From Fodinibius roseus (GTDB lineage Bacteria; Bacteroidota; Rhodothermia; Balneolales; Balneolaceae): DNA of 64,000 nucleotides. The notes under the pieces are model-generated. The model made no database searches. It was not told the origin of the DNA and saw only the letters and a list, made by a program, of their open reading frames with translations. The position numbers and the translations under genes are program-made. Positions 28,235-39,148 of the stretch are shown in pieces; the stretch's first letter is position 1, and every line of letters starts with the position of its first letter. The stretch covers positions 43,808-107,807 of the forward strand of contig NZ_FQUS01000018.1 in the NCBI RefSeq assembly GCF_900129315.1. The letters are read 5' to 3'.

Positions 28235-28435
28235 TACACCATACGCTTAGCTTAAAAAGCACTATTGGATTAGGGGCCCCACAGCTGCGTTTGCCCCACT
28301 GCCCGCTCCCGAAGGGTCGGGATGGCGGGAGCAAGACGAATCCCCGGCAAGATGGACATACGTTCACGTAATACAAACGGACTGTTGAGAAGCAACCCCG
28401 CACAGGGACAAATTCCATGGGCCGGGTATTCGGAC

Positions 28436-31400
28436 CTATCCGGGTCCGATGGCTGAGCTTTTATTCAGCCGGGAGAGAATATCCTCCAGGATCATATAGA
28501 GGCAGGGAACGATCACGAGAATAATGGAGGTGGCAAAAACAATCCCAAAGCCGAGGGATATCGCCATCGGTATCAGGTGGTAGGCCTGCCGCGAGGTTTC
28601 CAGGATGATCGGGGTCAGTCCCCCGAAGGTTGTCAGGGTCGTCAGCATAATGGGCCGGAAGCGACGGAGCCCGGCTTCATGGATGGCTTCGAAAACGGAA
28701 TGATCGGCGCGTTTTTTGTTGGCATAGTCGATCATAATCAGCGAATCGTTCAGTACCACCCCCGACAGCGCGATCACTCCCATCAGGCTGACCAGCGACA
28801 GGTCGTATCCCAGCAGGATATGCCCGATCACGGCTCCCACAATGCCGAAAGGAATAGCTCCCATAACGATCAGGGGTTGAACGTAACTGCCGAAAGCAAT
28901 GGCAAGCAGGGCATAGATGACCAGCATGGCCATGGTAAATCCGCCCCACAGCGCCTGGGTGGACTCCCTCATTTCGGCCTGACTTCCTTCAAAGCTCCAC
29001 GTTATCCCGGGAAAGTCGTTTCTCAGCTCCGGCAGAATCTCTTCCTGTATGGAGGCGAGCACCCGCGTCACCGCATTGGCGGGTTCGGCGTCCATACCGA
29101 CCGTAACGACCCGGCGGCCGTCCCGCCTGTTGATGCTGGTGAAGGCTTCACCCTCTTCGACACGTACAACGTCCATCAGGGGCACTTCCGTGCCGTCGGG
29201 GGTTTGGATGACCAGATCCTGGAGGTGATGCATATCCTTGCGTTGCTCATGGGGCAGCTTTACGCGGACTTCTATTTCGTTGGTGCCCCGAAGTTGACGC
29301 ATGGCAAGCGCTCCATAGAAGGCGTTGCGAATCTGTTCGCCCACATACGAAGAGGTCAACCCGAGTTTTCGTCCCTCCGGAAGGAGCTTGAAATCGAACT
29401 GGGTTTTCCCCCTGTTATAGTTATCGTTTACGTCCCGGGTGGCATCAAAGGATTCTACCCGTTCCAAAAACGCCTGGCTGGCCTCTTCCAGCACGTCGAT
29501 GTCAGAGTGACTCAGGTCGACACTGATATCCTGCTGGTAGCCGGCCGGTCCTCTCTCGGCTTCAAAGGTAATCTGGTCAACGCCTTCAATATCACCGATC
29601 TCGTCGCGCCAGAGTTCAATCACCTCCTGGGCGGTCATATCCCGCTCGCCCGGGGGTTTCATGACAATCTCCACATCGATAAAACTCTGTCCCCGCACAT
29701 TCGTTTTTATTCCGTCGGCCACGCGGTACAGATCATGTTCCTCAAACATCCGGTGGGTGGAATTGGTAATTTCATTCGCTACCTTAGCGGCCTGGTCGGG
29801 GGTCGTGCCAACCGGGAGGGATACACCCGATTCAATTTCGTCGGCTGAGACTTCCGGCATCATAATCATGCCCATGTGATCACTATACCCATAGCCGCCG
29901 ATAACCACGAGCAGGGCGATCGCCGCACTCAGGGTGATATATCGATAGCGCAGACACATCTCGAGAAATCTGCGGTAGTAGCGATCGATAAACCGGTTAA
30001 AACGGCGTGCAAACGCCTGCTGACAGCGATGCAGGGTTTTGCCGGCCTTATATGTACTCTCTTTCTGCGAGCTGTGGGCCAAGTGGGCGGGAAGGATAAA
30101 CAGCGCTTCCAGCAGCGAAACAGCCAGCACTACAATGACCACGGCCGGCAGGGGCCACCAGTACTTGCCGGTAGAACCGGGAATGAACAGCAGGGGAACA
30201 AAAGCTATGATATTCGTAAGAATGGCAAAGGTGACGGGTTTGCCCATATCTCTTGCCCCCGTAATGGCGGCGTCGATAAAGCTCATGCCCTTCTGCCGGT
30301 ACTCGTAGACATTTTCTCCCACCACGATGGCATCATCGACCACAATGCCCAGCACCACCAGGAAGCCGAAGAGAGAGATCATATTTATACTCAGTCCGAT
30401 CAACGGCAGGAACAGTATGCCCCCCACGAAAGAGATCGTCATTCCCATCATCACCCAGAAGGCCAGCCGGTATTCGAGGAAAAGCGCCAGGATAAAGATG
30501 ACAATCAGGATGGCAATCAGCCCGTTTTCGGTGAGCAAAGTCAGCCGCTCACTGTAGTCGTCGGCGGTGCTGCTGTCGATACGGTACTGCACGCCACTCG
30601 GGAAGGAGGGTTCGGCTTTTTCCAGAATGGTTTGGACGGCAGAGGCGATATCCAGGGGGGACTGGTCTCCGACACGGAAGATGTCGAGGTCAACGGTTGG
30701 CTGTCGGTTGAACTCACCGTGAAAACCGGTCTCCTCAAAGCCATCGGTGATGGTGGCAATGTCGGCGAGCGTGATGGCACCCCCGTTTACCAGGGAGATG
30801 ATTTCGATGCTTCCGAATTCTTCGGCCCACTGTTTGCGCTCCTGCATGCGCAGAAGAATTTCCCCGGCATTGGTTTCAACGGCGCCGGCCGGAATGTCTT
30901 CGCTCGACCGGGCAATGATGTCGGCAACCCCGCCGAGGGTGAGATCATACTCACGGAGATGATTTCGCGGAATCTCCACGTGGGTCACATAATCAGGGAC
31001 GTTTCCTATTTCAACCTGGGTAATCTCTTCGCTGTTCAGCAGCTGGTCGCGGATGTTTTCCGCCAGCTTGCGCAGCGTCCAGATGTCGGCATCGCCGTAG
31101 AGGCCGATGACCATCACTTCCCGCTGGTTCGACTGCAGCCGGACTTCCGGTTCTTCAATGTCATCGGGGAAGGTCCGTATCCGGTTTACCGCCTGGTCGA
31201 TATCCTGGAACGTCTGCATCCGGTCGGTGCCGGCTACCAGCTCGATAAGGACTTCGCCGGAGCCCTCATCGGCCGTGGAAGTGACCTCTTTTATGCCCTG
31301 GACGCCCCGTATGGCCTCTTCCACCGGCCGCAGGATGCCCTGTTCCACTTCCGCCGGGGCCGCACCCGGGTAGACGACACTCACCTCTACGACGTCGAGC

Positions 31401-31564
31401 TGAAACTGGGGAAACACTTCCTTCTGAATATGGAATATCGTCCATATCCCCCCGCCGAGGAGGATGATCATCAAAAGGTTGGCGGCAATAGGGTTCCGGG
31501 CCATATAGGCTATGGGACCGGTATAACCGTTTTGATTGCCGCTTTTTGAATCAGGACTGTTCAT
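28436..31564 (-). CDS. RND efflux pump inner-membrane permease (AcrB/HAE1 type)
   Basis: This 1042-residue inner-membrane transporter has 12 predicted segments and two large periplasmic porter regions, the normal size for HAE-type RND pumps. The proton-relay aspartates lie in [14 protein letters not shown] near residue 400. [17 protein letters not shown] at the N-terminus and [19 protein letters not shown] in the second half are family hallmarks. It is the second gene of an operon, 24 bp after the adaptor gene. No outer-membrane TolC-type gene is adjacent, so the outer channel must be encoded elsewhere. Confidence 0.93.
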   Translation of the reverse strand: MNSPDSKSGNQNGYTGPIAYMARNPIAANLLMIILLGGGIWTIFHIQKEVFPQFQLDVVEVSVVYPGAAPAEVEQGILRPVEEAIRGVQGIKEVTSTADEGSGEVLIELVAGTDRMQTFQDIDQAVNRIRTFPDDIEEPEVRLQSNQREVMVIGLYGDADIWTLRKLAENIRDQLLNSEEITQVEIGNVPDYVTHVEIPRNHLREYDLTLGGVADIIARSSEDIPAGAVETNAGEILLRMQERKQWAEEFGSIEIISLVNGGAITLADIATITDGFEETGFHGEFNRQPTVDLDIFRVGDQSPLDIASAVQTILEKAEPSFPSGVQYRIDSSTADDYSERLTLLTENGLIAILIVIFILALFLEYRLAFWVMMGMTISFVGGILFLPLIGLSINMISLFGFLVVLGIVVDDAIVVGENVYEYRQKGMSFIDAAITGARDMGKPVTFAILTNIIAFVPLLFIPGSTGKYWWPLPAVVIVVLAVSLLEALFILPAHLAHSSQKESTYKAGKTLHRCQQAFARRFNRFIDRYYRRFLEMCLRYRYITLSAAIALLVVIGGYGYSDHMGMIMMPEVSADEIESGVSLPVGTTPDQAAKVANEITNSTHRMFEEHDLYRVADGIKTNVRGQSFIDVEIVMKPPGERDMTAQEVIELWRDEIGDIEGVDQITFEAERGPAGYQQDISVDLSHSDIDVLEEASQAFLERVESFDATRDVNDNYNRGKTQFDFKLLPEGRKLGLTSSYVGEQIRNAFYGALAMRQLRGTNEIEVRVKLPHEQRKDMHHLQDLVIQTPDGTEVPLMDVVRVEEGEAFTSINRRDGRRVVTVGMDAEPANAVTRVLASIQEEILPELRNDFPGITWSFEGSQAEMRESTQALWGGFTMAMLVIYALLAIAFGSYVQPLIVMGAIPFGIVGAVIGHILLGYDLSLVSLMGVIALSGVVLNDSLIMIDYANKKRADHSVFEAIHEAGLRRFRPIMLTTLTTFGGLTPIILETSRQAYHLIPMAISLGFGIVFATSIILVIVPCLYMILEDILSRLNKSSAIGPG

Positions 31565-31588
31565 TTATATTTGATATCTAAATCACAT

Positions 31589-32791
31589 TCATTCTGTATC
31601 CTCTAAGCTTGAATCCCGCGCCGAGACCGTGCCCGATTCTTCCAGTCGAAGGGGAGCCCCCTCGGAGACAGTGCTCAGGTTCGTGGTAACGACCTGATCT
31701 CCCTCATGTAATCCGCTGCTGATATAGGCGTACCGGGCATCACGAAAGACGATATCCATCTCACGGATCTGGAGCTTCCCTTCCTCCATCACCCATACGG
31801 TGTCGTTTGAGCGTATATAGTCGCGGCTGAGCCGGACGACCTCTTCGAGTTCTTCGGTTTTGATATTTGTCTCTACAAAGGAGCCGATCATCAGGGTCGG
31901 CAAATCGGTGTTTTCCTCCCGGTAGCCGTAGGGGTCCGGTACCGCCACCAGCACCCGGGCAAGGCGCGTTTGCTGCTCCAGGGCACCGATCAGTTTGTAT
32001 AAATAGCCTTCGCGAACTTCTTCCGCCGCCCAGGCGGCACGGTTTCGTATCGTAACGTCAGATCTCGGACCCTCATCATCGGGAAAGGTGAGCCACCGCA
32101 GTTTTGACAAAGGCACCGTCGCCTCCACCCAGAAGGTATCGAGTCCCACCAGCCGTCCCAGGTCTGCGCCGGCCCCCACCTGGGAACCGATATTCACATT
32201 GCGGCTTAGAATATGAGCGTCAAAAGGTGCCCTGATCGTAGTTCGTTCGAGTTCCAGCTCCGCCTGCTTTACAGCTGTTTGCGCGGATTCGACTTGCGAC
32301 TGTACCGTTTCAAGCTGGGGCTGGCGAAGAACAAGCGGCTTGTTCTCTTCACTGAGCGTATCGCCATACGCTTCATACTCCTTACGGGCCGCTCGCTGGC
32401 GTCCCATCTCAATGCGCAAATCTGCCTTCGCCTGTTGCAGCTCATTTCTGCGCTGCTGGAGCGCATGTTCATAATCCGCCGGGTCAATTTGAAGCAATAG
32501 CTCACCCTTTTCGACATAACCGCCCGGGGTAAAAGCGGCGGATTGCCTGATAATTTCGCCGCTGACCTGTGAACTGAGTATAATATCCCGGGCCGGCTCC
32601 ACGGTGCCCATAGCCTCTATGGTAGGCTGGTAGGTGTCACGGCGGACTTCAATGACATCCACCAGCATGGCTGTTTCCTGGGTAGCCCCTTGTCGTGAAG
32701 CAGTAGGTTCGGTGGAAAAAATAAGTGCGGTGATACCACCTCCGACGAGCAGTATGATGAAACAGATAAGAAGTGTCCTTTTCCAATCCAT
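31589..32791 (-). CDS. RND efflux periplasmic adaptor (membrane fusion protein)
   Basis: This is a 400-residue protein with an N-terminal membrane anchor (about 7-27), a barrel-sandwich hybrid split around a coiled-coil hairpin (about 105-180, rich in Q/E/R heptads: LQQRRNELQQAKADLRIE), and beta-barrel and membrane-proximal domains (about 200-380). It links the RND permease to an outer-membrane channel. It is the first gene of the two-gene efflux operon. The substrate is not predictable. No regulator gene is adjacent. Confidence 0.9.
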   Translation of the reverse strand: MDWKRTLLICFIILLVGGGITALIFSTEPTASRQGATQETAMLVDVIEVRRDTYQPTIEAMGTVEPARDIILSSQVSGEIIRQSAAFTPGGYVEKGELLLQIDPADYEHALQQRRNELQQAKADLRIEMGRQRAARKEYEAYGDTLSEENKPLVLRQPQLETVQSQVESAQTAVKQAELELERTTIRAPFDAHILSRNVNIGSQVGAGADLGRLVGLDTFWVEATVPLSKLRWLTFPDDEGPRSDVTIRNRAAWAAEEVREGYLYKLIGALEQQTRLARVLVAVPDPYGYREENTDLPTLMIGSFVETNIKTEELEEVVRLSRDYIRSNDTVWVMEEGKLQIREMDIVFRDARYAYISSGLHEGDQVVTTNLSTVSEGAPLRLEESGTVSARDSSLEDTE

Positions 32792-33299
32792 AAACCCTTT
32801 TCCTTTGCTTGGGGAATCCTGTTATGAGCGTTTTCATTTGTTTAAAGAGTGACCTTCACCGGATTAAGCTCATCTAAGCTAATCTATATACCAAATCTAT
32901 AGGAACTTTGAAGCATGTTCAGATGAAATCCTTTGATCTCCCAGCCAGGGACTTTTTAAAAAACCATCAGCCGGTTGTTTTGCTGTCCGATACCCACTTT
33001 TATTTACCGCCTGCTGAGGTTCCTCCGACCATAATATCATCGGTCAGGCATGGGATTTCCCAGCCCTCTACAAGGCACTCAACGATTAAACAAACAACTC
33101 CGGCTGTGCGGCAGTTCCAGCGAGACCGTTTACGTAATAGTTATGAAAGATATATTCCGAATCAGGGCGTCTGAATGCATTTTGCAGACGTTCAGGCCGG
33201 AAGGAAGAATCCGATCCGAACGCAACATCCCGGGCTGTCGCAGTAGCGTTGGGACGAAAGAAGAAGAGTGGAATAGTATGGATCTGTTGGATAGAGATG
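32792..33299. other. Intergenic region upstream of the efflux operon
   Basis: This stretch of about 508 bp is the longest gap in the window. It contains no convincing gene: the short frames have no recognisable features. Only small inverted repeats are seen, for example CGTCTG/CAGACG around AATGCATTTTG near 33168-33190. The efflux-operon promoter must lie at its left end, but no clear box is visible. Confidence 0.3.
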
Positions 33300-34562
33300 T
33301 CACCGTTTTACATCAAAAGCCTTCAGGTGCACCACATAGGGCTTGACGACGGGCTCGGTGAGGGCAATGATATTTTGTGTGTCGGCGGCCTTGGAAAATT
33401 CCACGGCTTTGTCCTTTTCCTCTAAAATCCATATTCCCTCATTTTCATAGCGGTAGGCCTCACTGTAGCTTTCGTCAAAAGAGTAAAAATATTGAGCGGC
33501 GGCCTCATCATGGGGAAGGCCCTGTGCCTGCAGGACCTTCTGTGTTTTCATCCTGACCTTTTCTTTGAGCCTGGCATTCGGGGTCCCATCCAGGAAGGTT
33601 GTGCGGAACAGGGAACGCGACTGGAACCGCTGGCAGAGGTCGGCGAGGATGGGGTCATCGGCATATTGCCAGTATTTAATACTTTGATAGACGTCGTTGT
33701 CATCGAGCTGAAGGTATTGCTCGAGCACCCGGCGGGCGATCCCTTTTGTGGCGGTGGGACGATTTTCCAGGAAGAACTGCAGGGAGGGGGAGGCCTGGTA
33801 CAGGTCGGTCCCGGAGGCAATAAGCTCCCGCACGCGCTTAAATATATTTCGAAGCAGCTTGTCGGCACTTAAAACGGTTTTGTGCAGGTAGACCTGCATA
33901 TACATCAGCCGCCGGGCCAGGATGTAATTTTCAATGGCATAAATGCCTTTTTTTTCGATCACGATATTACCTTTGTATACCCGCATGGTTTTGAGAATAC
34001 GCTCAATACCCACCGATCCTTCATAAACCGAGGTAAAGACGCTGTCCCGCTTCAGGTAATCCAGCCGGTCAATGTCCAGCTGCGAAGAGATAAGCTGGTT
34101 TAAAAAAGGTTTTTTGGGATACTGATCCGTAAAAATCCTGATCGCCAGATCCAGGGCCCCATCCATCTCCCTGTTAAGTTTACGCATAATGGCAAGGGTC
34201 ATCATTTCGTGATGAAAATCCTCGATCAGGTTGAATTCGAGCGTGTGGGACAGCGGACCGTGTCCCACATCATGCAGCAGCACGGCGATCAATGTGCCTT
34301 CGAATTCAGCGGGACTGATGGTCGTATCTTTTTCGCGGAGATTGTTGAGGATGCGCTGGGCCAGCTCCATGGCGCCGAGGGCGTGGGAAAAGCGGGAATG
34401 CTCCGCTGCCGGAAATACGAGGTACCCCAGGCCCATCTGCTTGATACGGCGCAGCCGCTGGACGTAAGGGTGGTCGATCAGATCCAGGATAATGCCTTTG
34501 GGGACCGTAATGAACCCGTGGATGGGATCATTGAACATCTTGTATTGCGTGCTTTTGTCCAT
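33300..34562 (-). CDS. HD-domain phosphohydrolase (dNTPase-like)
   Basis: This 420-residue cytosolic protein has the full HD metal-binding set: H60 in HSRFSH, H97-D98 in LLHDVGHGPLSH, and a later aspartate in DIDRLDYLKRD. The N-terminal motif DPIHGFITVP and the sequence RLRRIKQMGLGYLVFPAAEHSRFSH place it with the YwfO/SAMHD1-like group, several of which are dNTP triphosphohydrolases. The actual substrate is not established by sequence. It probably forms a single-gene unit. Confidence 0.88.
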   Translation of the reverse strand: MDKSTQYKMFNDPIHGFITVPKGIILDLIDHPYVQRLRRIKQMGLGYLVFPAAEHSRFSHALGAMELAQRILNNLREKDTTISPAEFEGTLIAVLLHDVGHGPLSHTLEFNLIEDFHHEMMTLAIMRKLNREMDGALDLAIRIFTDQYPKKPFLNQLISSQLDIDRLDYLKRDSVFTSVYEGSVGIERILKTMRVYKGNIVIEKKGIYAIENYILARRLMYMQVYLHKTVLSADKLLRNIFKRVRELIASGTDLYQASPSLQFFLENRPTATKGIARRVLEQYLQLDDNDVYQSIKYWQYADDPILADLCQRFQSRSLFRTTFLDGTPNARLKEKVRMKTQKVLQAQGLPHDEAAAQYFYSFDESYSEAYRYENEGIWILEEKDKAVEFSKAADTQNIIALTEPVVKPYVVHLKAFDVKR

Positions 34563-34737
34563 TCTAAAAAGGTGTCTTACATCATTTTGATATCTTTATG
34601 CAGAGAAAATAACGATTAAATTCGGCTTATGAAGAAATTGCCGGGGGGCGGTATTTCCACCGGACAGAGATTTTAGCTGCTGCTCCTCTCACGGGTGCGG
34701 TCGAGCGGGCTCATACTACAGTCCCCCGGATGGGATC

Positions 34738-35172
34738 CTAACCGTTCACGAAAAATTGATCCGCATCATCGACCCCGGGCAGGCGGCTCGGCTTCTGCTG
34801 TTCGAGGTCAAACCACACGCCGTGGGCTTCAGCCACGGAAACCAGTGTCTTCTCTTCTGCCAGGTAGATCGCCTGAAAGCTTGAAATACTGGAATGGCCC
34901 ATCTTTATGATCCCTGAGCCGATGAGCAGGCTGCCCGGGTACTCCGCCGGGTGAATAAAATCAATGTTGATGTTGGCCAGCACAAAACTGAAGCCCTCCT
35001 GGAGCTGATCGGCAAAAGCGGGGACCTGCCGGATGAACTTGATGCGCGCCTCTTCGTAATAGGTATTGAACAGGGCGTTGTTGACGTGGTTGAGAGGATC
35101 CAGGTCCCGGAACCGGATGGGAATTTCCGACCAGTGCGGGAACAGCTCCTGTTGGTATGAGGGGTTTTTCAT
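34738..35172 (-). CDS. Hot-dog acyl-CoA thioesterase (4-hydroxybenzoyl-CoA thioesterase/YbgC type)
   Basis: This 144-residue single hot-dog domain has the catalytic segment RDLDPLNHVNNALFNTYYEEAR, with D25 as the likely catalytic acid (DxDxxxHVNN). It hydrolyses acyl-CoA thioesters in the cytosol. Chain-length preference is unknown. A TATCTTTG box on the - strand at 35223-35230, 50 bp before the start codon, looks like a Bacteroidota -7 promoter element. Confidence 0.88.
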   Translation of the reverse strand: MKNPSYQQELFPHWSEIPIRFRDLDPLNHVNNALFNTYYEEARIKFIRQVPAFADQLQEGFSFVLANINIDFIHPAEYPGSLLIGSGIIKMGHSSISSFQAIYLAEEKTLVSVAEAHGVWFDLEQQKPSRLPGVDDADQFFVNG

Positions 35173-35222
35173 GCGATGGTTGGTCTAAACTGATAATCTG
35201 AAAAGTAAAAAGTGACATCTGT

Positions 35223-35230
35223 CAAAGATA
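35223..35230 (-). promoter_or_regulatory. Candidate -7 promoter box for the thioesterase gene
   Basis: TATCTTTG on the - strand fits the Bacteroidota -7 consensus TAnnTTTG and lies 50 bp upstream of the thioesterase start. No clear TTTG is present at the -33 position, which limits confidence. Confidence 0.3.
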
Positions 35231-35539
35231 ACAGGGAGAAAGCGTCCCCCGGGCCATGCGTCTGACCGCCTTCTGCCTGAAGCCGGGGATGTCCTGTGCC
35301 TGTCTCGGCAATCAGCTGCCTGCCCGATGTCATGAATCCAAGTCCGGCGGACGCCCGGGCATACCGTATAAAAAGGCTGTTATCCTGAGACAGCAAAATG
35401 AAAGTAGAGAAAATTTCCTAAAGATAAAATGATCGGTATGAAAGTATTTTTATTTAACGGACAGCGAATGAATGCTTATATTCTTTCGGGTAAAACCGTA
35501 TTAGTTAACCCAAAGTTTGAAATTAAAAATTATTTTTCG

Positions 35540-36613
35540 ATGGATAACAGCGAACAGCAATTCTTAGAGAATTTATTAATAACCCCCAGTCCCACGGGGT
35601 TTGAATCAGAGGGACAAAAAGTATGGAAGGAGTATGTCGGTTCGTTTGCCGATGAAGTAGAGGCGGATGCCTACGGTTCGGCTTGTGCGAAGCTGAATAC
35701 CAGCTTTGATGTGATTACGGTAATGCTGGAGGCGCATTGCGATGAGATTGGCATGATCGTACAGCATATTACCGACGACGGATTTGTATATATCAATAAG
35801 CTGGGGGGGAGCGATTCGACTATTGCACGGGCCAAGCGTGTACATATTCACACAAGAGAGGGCGTGGTCTCCGGCGTGACGGGCAATACGGCGATCCACC
35901 TTCAGGATAAGAAGAACGGCAAAGGCGAGCAGCCGGCCTGGAAAGATATTTATGTGGATATCGGGGCATCGAGCCGGGATGAGGCCCTGGATATGGTCCA
36001 GGTGGGCGACCCCATTACGTATGCTGACGCCTATGATTATCTCTCCGATGATATTCTAACGGGACGCGCCCTCGATAACCGCATCGGCGGGTATATGATC
36101 GCCCAGGTGCTGCGCAGGCTCAATGACCGGCGCGACGAGCTGGGCGTTAACGTGGTGGCCCTGAATTCGGTGCAGGAAGAAGTGGGCGGTTATGGCGCGC
36201 GCATGATGAGCTATCGCATTGAGCCCGACCTGTCACTGGTGACGGATGTGACCCATGCCACCGATAGCCCTGGCATTGACCACAAGGAGCACGGTCTGGT
36301 GAAACTGGGTAAGGGACCTTCAATCCAGCACGGCGGCGCCAACCATCCCAGGATTGTGGAATACCTGGAAAAGATCAGCGAGCAAAAGGGCATCGATATC
36401 CAGCATGAGGCAACCAGCGTTCGCACGGGCACTGATACCGACAGCATTTTTTACCAGAAGACCGGCATCCCCAGCGCGTTGATCTCCCTGCCGCTCCGGT
36501 ATATGCATTCGCCGGTGGAGACCGTCTCGCTAACCGATGCTGAGGCCCTCATCGAGCTGATGACCGAGTCGGTGCTGGCGCTGGAACCCGATCAGACCTT
36601 CCAGGTTTTGTAG
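35540..36613 (+). CDS. M42 family aminopeptidase/endoglucanase-type metallopeptidase
   Basis: The ATG at 35540 is preferred to an in-frame ATG at 35429, because the extra 37 residues match nothing in the family, while MDNSEQQFLENLL begins where M42 proteins begin. The 357-residue enzyme carries the dinuclear metal set: H66 (AHCDEIGMIV), D179 (ALDNRIGG), the catalytic and ligand glutamates E213/E214 (VQEEVGGYGA), D236 (TDVTHATD), and a C-terminal His in RYMHSPVE. It should be a cytosolic, tetrahedral aminopeptidase that trims peptides. A weak hairpin AATCAC/GTGATT follows the gene at 36676-36694. Confidence 0.88.
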   Translation: MDNSEQQFLENLLITPSPTGFESEGQKVWKEYVGSFADEVEADAYGSACAKLNTSFDVITVMLEAHCDEIGMIVQHITDDGFVYINKLGGSDSTIARAKRVHIHTREGVVSGVTGNTAIHLQDKKNGKGEQPAWKDIYVDIGASSRDEALDMVQVGDPITYADAYDYLSDDILTGRALDNRIGGYMIAQVLRRLNDRRDELGVNVVALNSVQEEVGGYGARMMSYRIEPDLSLVTDVTHATDSPGIDHKEHGLVKLGKGPSIQHGGANHPRIVEYLEKISEQKGIDIQHEATSVRTGTDTDSIFYQKTGIPSALISLPLRYMHSPVETVSLTDAEALIELMTESVLALEPDQTFQVL

Positions 36614-36857
36614 ATGTTAAACCCGGCTGTGATGTTAAATCGCATCCCCGCTTTTTAAAGGAATAATTTAATCCCAATCACCCGTTGAGTGATTATTAAT
36701 AGCTTTAACAATGAGTTATCTGCGTCAGAAACCGATAACATAATACCTACGGTGACAGGAGATAGAAACCGGCAACCTCACCGGTCGGATCGTATTCCGG
36801 GCCGGTGGGATGATTGCTTTTTACCCGCTCAACGAGTAAAAAAACAAGATTCCATTT

Positions 36858-38813
36858 ATGTATATGAAAGTTAGAATTACATTTCTATTGGTTTTGGCCC
36901 TGTTGGCAACTTCGCCGCTCAATGCTCAAGAAGGGAACGACAGCACGGTACAGGAAGCTTTTTTGCCTTATGAAACGGGACCCGGCACCTCCTACAGGAG
37001 TGCAAGCGGTGCTCCGGGCGAGGCCTACTGGCAAAATTCCGCCGACTATGAGATGGATGTCCGGTTGCACCCGGAAGAGCATAAAGTAACCAACAGCGTG
37101 ACCATTTACTATACGAATAACAGTCCCCGGGCGCTGGAATTCATTTGGCTCAAGCTCGATCAAAATTTATTCGACAAAGAATCCTGGGGGGCAAAGCTAA
37201 CGCCCCATACCGGGTCCCGGTTCGGCAATCGGAACTTTGACGGCGGCATAACGATTGACGATATCACCGTTCGGCAGGCGGGGGAAGGCTATGAGCCCGA
37301 GACGCGCTCGATGGGTACGAATATGAAAGTTGATCTTAAAGATCCCCTGTCTGCCAAAGGAGGGGAGGTAACCCTTCGCATCGATTATTCATTCGTCATC
37401 CCCGATTACGGATCGGATCGGCTCGGCCGCCTTGAAACCAAAAAGGGTATGATCTACGAAGTGGCCCAGTGGTACCCGAGAGTGGCCGTGTATGATGACG
37501 TGCAGGGCTGGAACATTCGTCCCTACCTGGGGGCAGGCGAGTTTTACATGGATTACGGCTCCTTTGACTATCAGATCACCGCTCCCTCGGATTATGTGGT
37601 CGTAGCTTCCGGGGCCCTTCAAAACCCGCAGGAGGTATTAACCCCGGGTCAGCAAGCTCGCTGGGAAAAGGCACAAAATAGTGATGAGCGCGTATATATC
37701 ATCAGCCCGGAAGAGGTAGGTACGGAGGCCTCACGTCCCCGGCACTCGAAGCGGCTGACCTGGAAGTATTCCATTGAAAATGCCCGCGATATCGCCTGGG
37801 CGGCTTCCAGGGCTTTTATTTGGGATGCGGCCCGGATAAACCTGCCGGGTGAGGATCAGTCGCTGGCAATGTCGGTGTATCCGGTGGAGAGTGCAGGCGA
37901 CACCGCATGGAGCCGTTCAACGGAGTATGTCAAGGGTTCGATTGAATTCTATTCGGATTACCTGAAAAAGTACCCGTATCCCACCGCTGTTAATGTAGCC
38001 GGCACGGTGGGAGGCATGGAATACCCGGGCATCGTCTTTTGCAGCTGGAAGGCTACGGAAGCCGGCTTATGGGGCGTTACCGACCATGAATTCGGACATA
38101 TTTGGTTTCCCATGATCGTGGGATCCAACGAACGCGAGCATGCCTGGATGGATGAAGGGTTTAACACCTTCATCAACCGTCTGAGCACGCAGCATTTCAA
38201 TGAGGGAGAATATTACCGCGAGACCGATGCCCGGGTTCTGAATGACTGGCTGAACAGTGAGGACCATGAGTCGATTATGACGGCTCCCGACCAGATACAG
38301 CCGGGCAATTTGGGCGCGGTGGCCTACAATAAGCCGGCAGTGGGACTGCATATGCTTCGAAATTCCATCCTCGGCCGGGAAGCGTTTGACGAAGCGTTTA
38401 ACGAATATTTAGACCGCTGGGCCTACAAACATCCCACTCCGGATGATTTCTTCAATACGATGGAGAATGTCAGCGGACGCGAGCTGGACTGGTTCTGGAG
38501 AGGCTGGTTTGAAAAGACCTGGACGATGGACCAGGCCGTTGATTCGGTCCGCTATGTGGAGGGAGACCCCTCACAGGGAGCGCTGATCAGTATCAGCAAC
38601 AACGACAAGCTGGTGATGCCTGTGGTCATGAAAATAACACAGGAAAACGGGCAGACTGAAGTGATCGAGCTGCCGGTTCAGGTGTGGCACCGCGGTGACC
38701 ACTGGACCACGCAGTACCCATCCACTTCGAAGATCCGTCGGGTGGAAATGGATCCCCGAAGAGAATTCCCGGATGTAAATCCGGCTAATAATGTGTGGAG
38801 TAGCGAAAAGTGA
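36858..38813 (+). CDS. Secreted M1 family zinc metallopeptidase
   Basis: This 651-residue protein has a signal peptide (about 1-24, ending LNAQ); a second ATG two codons on (36864) is an equally good start. The zinc site is HEFGH (410-414) with E433 in WMDEGFN as third ligand, and the GAMEN-like exopeptidase motif appears as GGMEYPG. The N-terminal beta domain binds the peptide N-terminus. The M1 C-terminal region is shorter than in full-length aminopeptidase N (~870 residues), as usual in Bacteroidota periplasmic members. It probably degrades peptides in the periplasm. Transcription is likely ended by the hairpin at 39078-39109. Confidence 0.92.
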   Translation: MYMKVRITFLLVLALLATSPLNAQEGNDSTVQEAFLPYETGPGTSYRSASGAPGEAYWQNSADYEMDVRLHPEEHKVTNSVTIYYTNNSPRALEFIWLKLDQNLFDKESWGAKLTPHTGSRFGNRNFDGGITIDDITVRQAGEGYEPETRSMGTNMKVDLKDPLSAKGGEVTLRIDYSFVIPDYGSDRLGRLETKKGMIYEVAQWYPRVAVYDDVQGWNIRPYLGAGEFYMDYGSFDYQITAPSDYVVVASGALQNPQEVLTPGQQARWEKAQNSDERVYIISPEEVGTEASRPRHSKRLTWKYSIENARDIAWAASRAFIWDAARINLPGEDQSLAMSVYPVESAGDTAWSRSTEYVKGSIEFYSDYLKKYPYPTAVNVAGTVGGMEYPGIVFCSWKATEAGLWGVTDHEFGHIWFPMIVGSNEREHAWMDEGFNTFINRLSTQHFNEGEYYRETDARVLNDWLNSEDHESIMTAPDQIQPGNLGAVAYNKPAVGLHMLRNSILGREAFDEAFNEYLDRWAYKHPTPDDFFNTMENVSGRELDWFWRGWFEKTWTMDQAVDSVRYVEGDPSQGALISISNNDKLVMPVVMKITQENGQTEVIELPVQVWHRGDHWTTQYPSTSKIRRVEMDPRREFPDVNPANNVWSSEK

Positions 38814-39148
38814 TTGTGGCGGAGTTCAGGTATAATCTGACAGGTCCCGGGTCCGCGGGACCTCTCCACTTGCCGTATGGGTACGATCGCGGGGGATCGA
38901 TAACAGGAACGATGGTTCTGCACTGGATGCCGATCCCGAATCTACGCAGGGAGACTTTTATTATCTAATTGGGACACACTCGATGGGTAAGTGTCTGCCG
39001 ATCCGCTGCCCGGCGAAACCCTGCGCCTGATTTATTTGGCTCTGTGATAATGCCCGTGAAATATCAGCGGTATATAAAAAAGCCCGTCCCCAGTAAAGGA
39101 CGGGCTTTTAAATGTCATTAATGTACAAATGAACAGCGATCTGAGTGT
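38814..39148. other. Convergent intergenic region with two stem-loops
   Basis: These 335 bp lie between the M1 peptidase gene and the fasciclin gene. They contain a short stem AGGTCCC/GGGACCT at 38842-38863 and a strong bidirectional terminator at 39078-39109. No gene is seen. Confidence 0.5.
39078..39109. terminator. Bidirectional rho-independent terminator
   Basis: AAAAGCCCGTCC and GGACGGGCTTTT form a perfect 12-bp stem with an 8-base loop. The A-run on one side and T-run on the other let it work in both directions, ending the M1 peptidase unit (+) and the fasciclin unit (-). Confidence 0.9.

Noticed and set aside
28305..28332. GCTCCCG/CGGGAGC stem after folA as a terminator
   Set aside because: The loop is 14 bases and no T-run follows, so it was not called as a terminator.
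29876..31549. 557-codon open frame antisense to the RND permease
   Set aside because: The sense-strand RND protein is clear. The antisense product is rich in H/Q/G/D and has no family motif.
32908..33174. 88-codon frame upstream of the efflux operon
   Set aside because: It has no recognisable motif, no promoter or ribosome-site support, and a composition like non-coding sequence.
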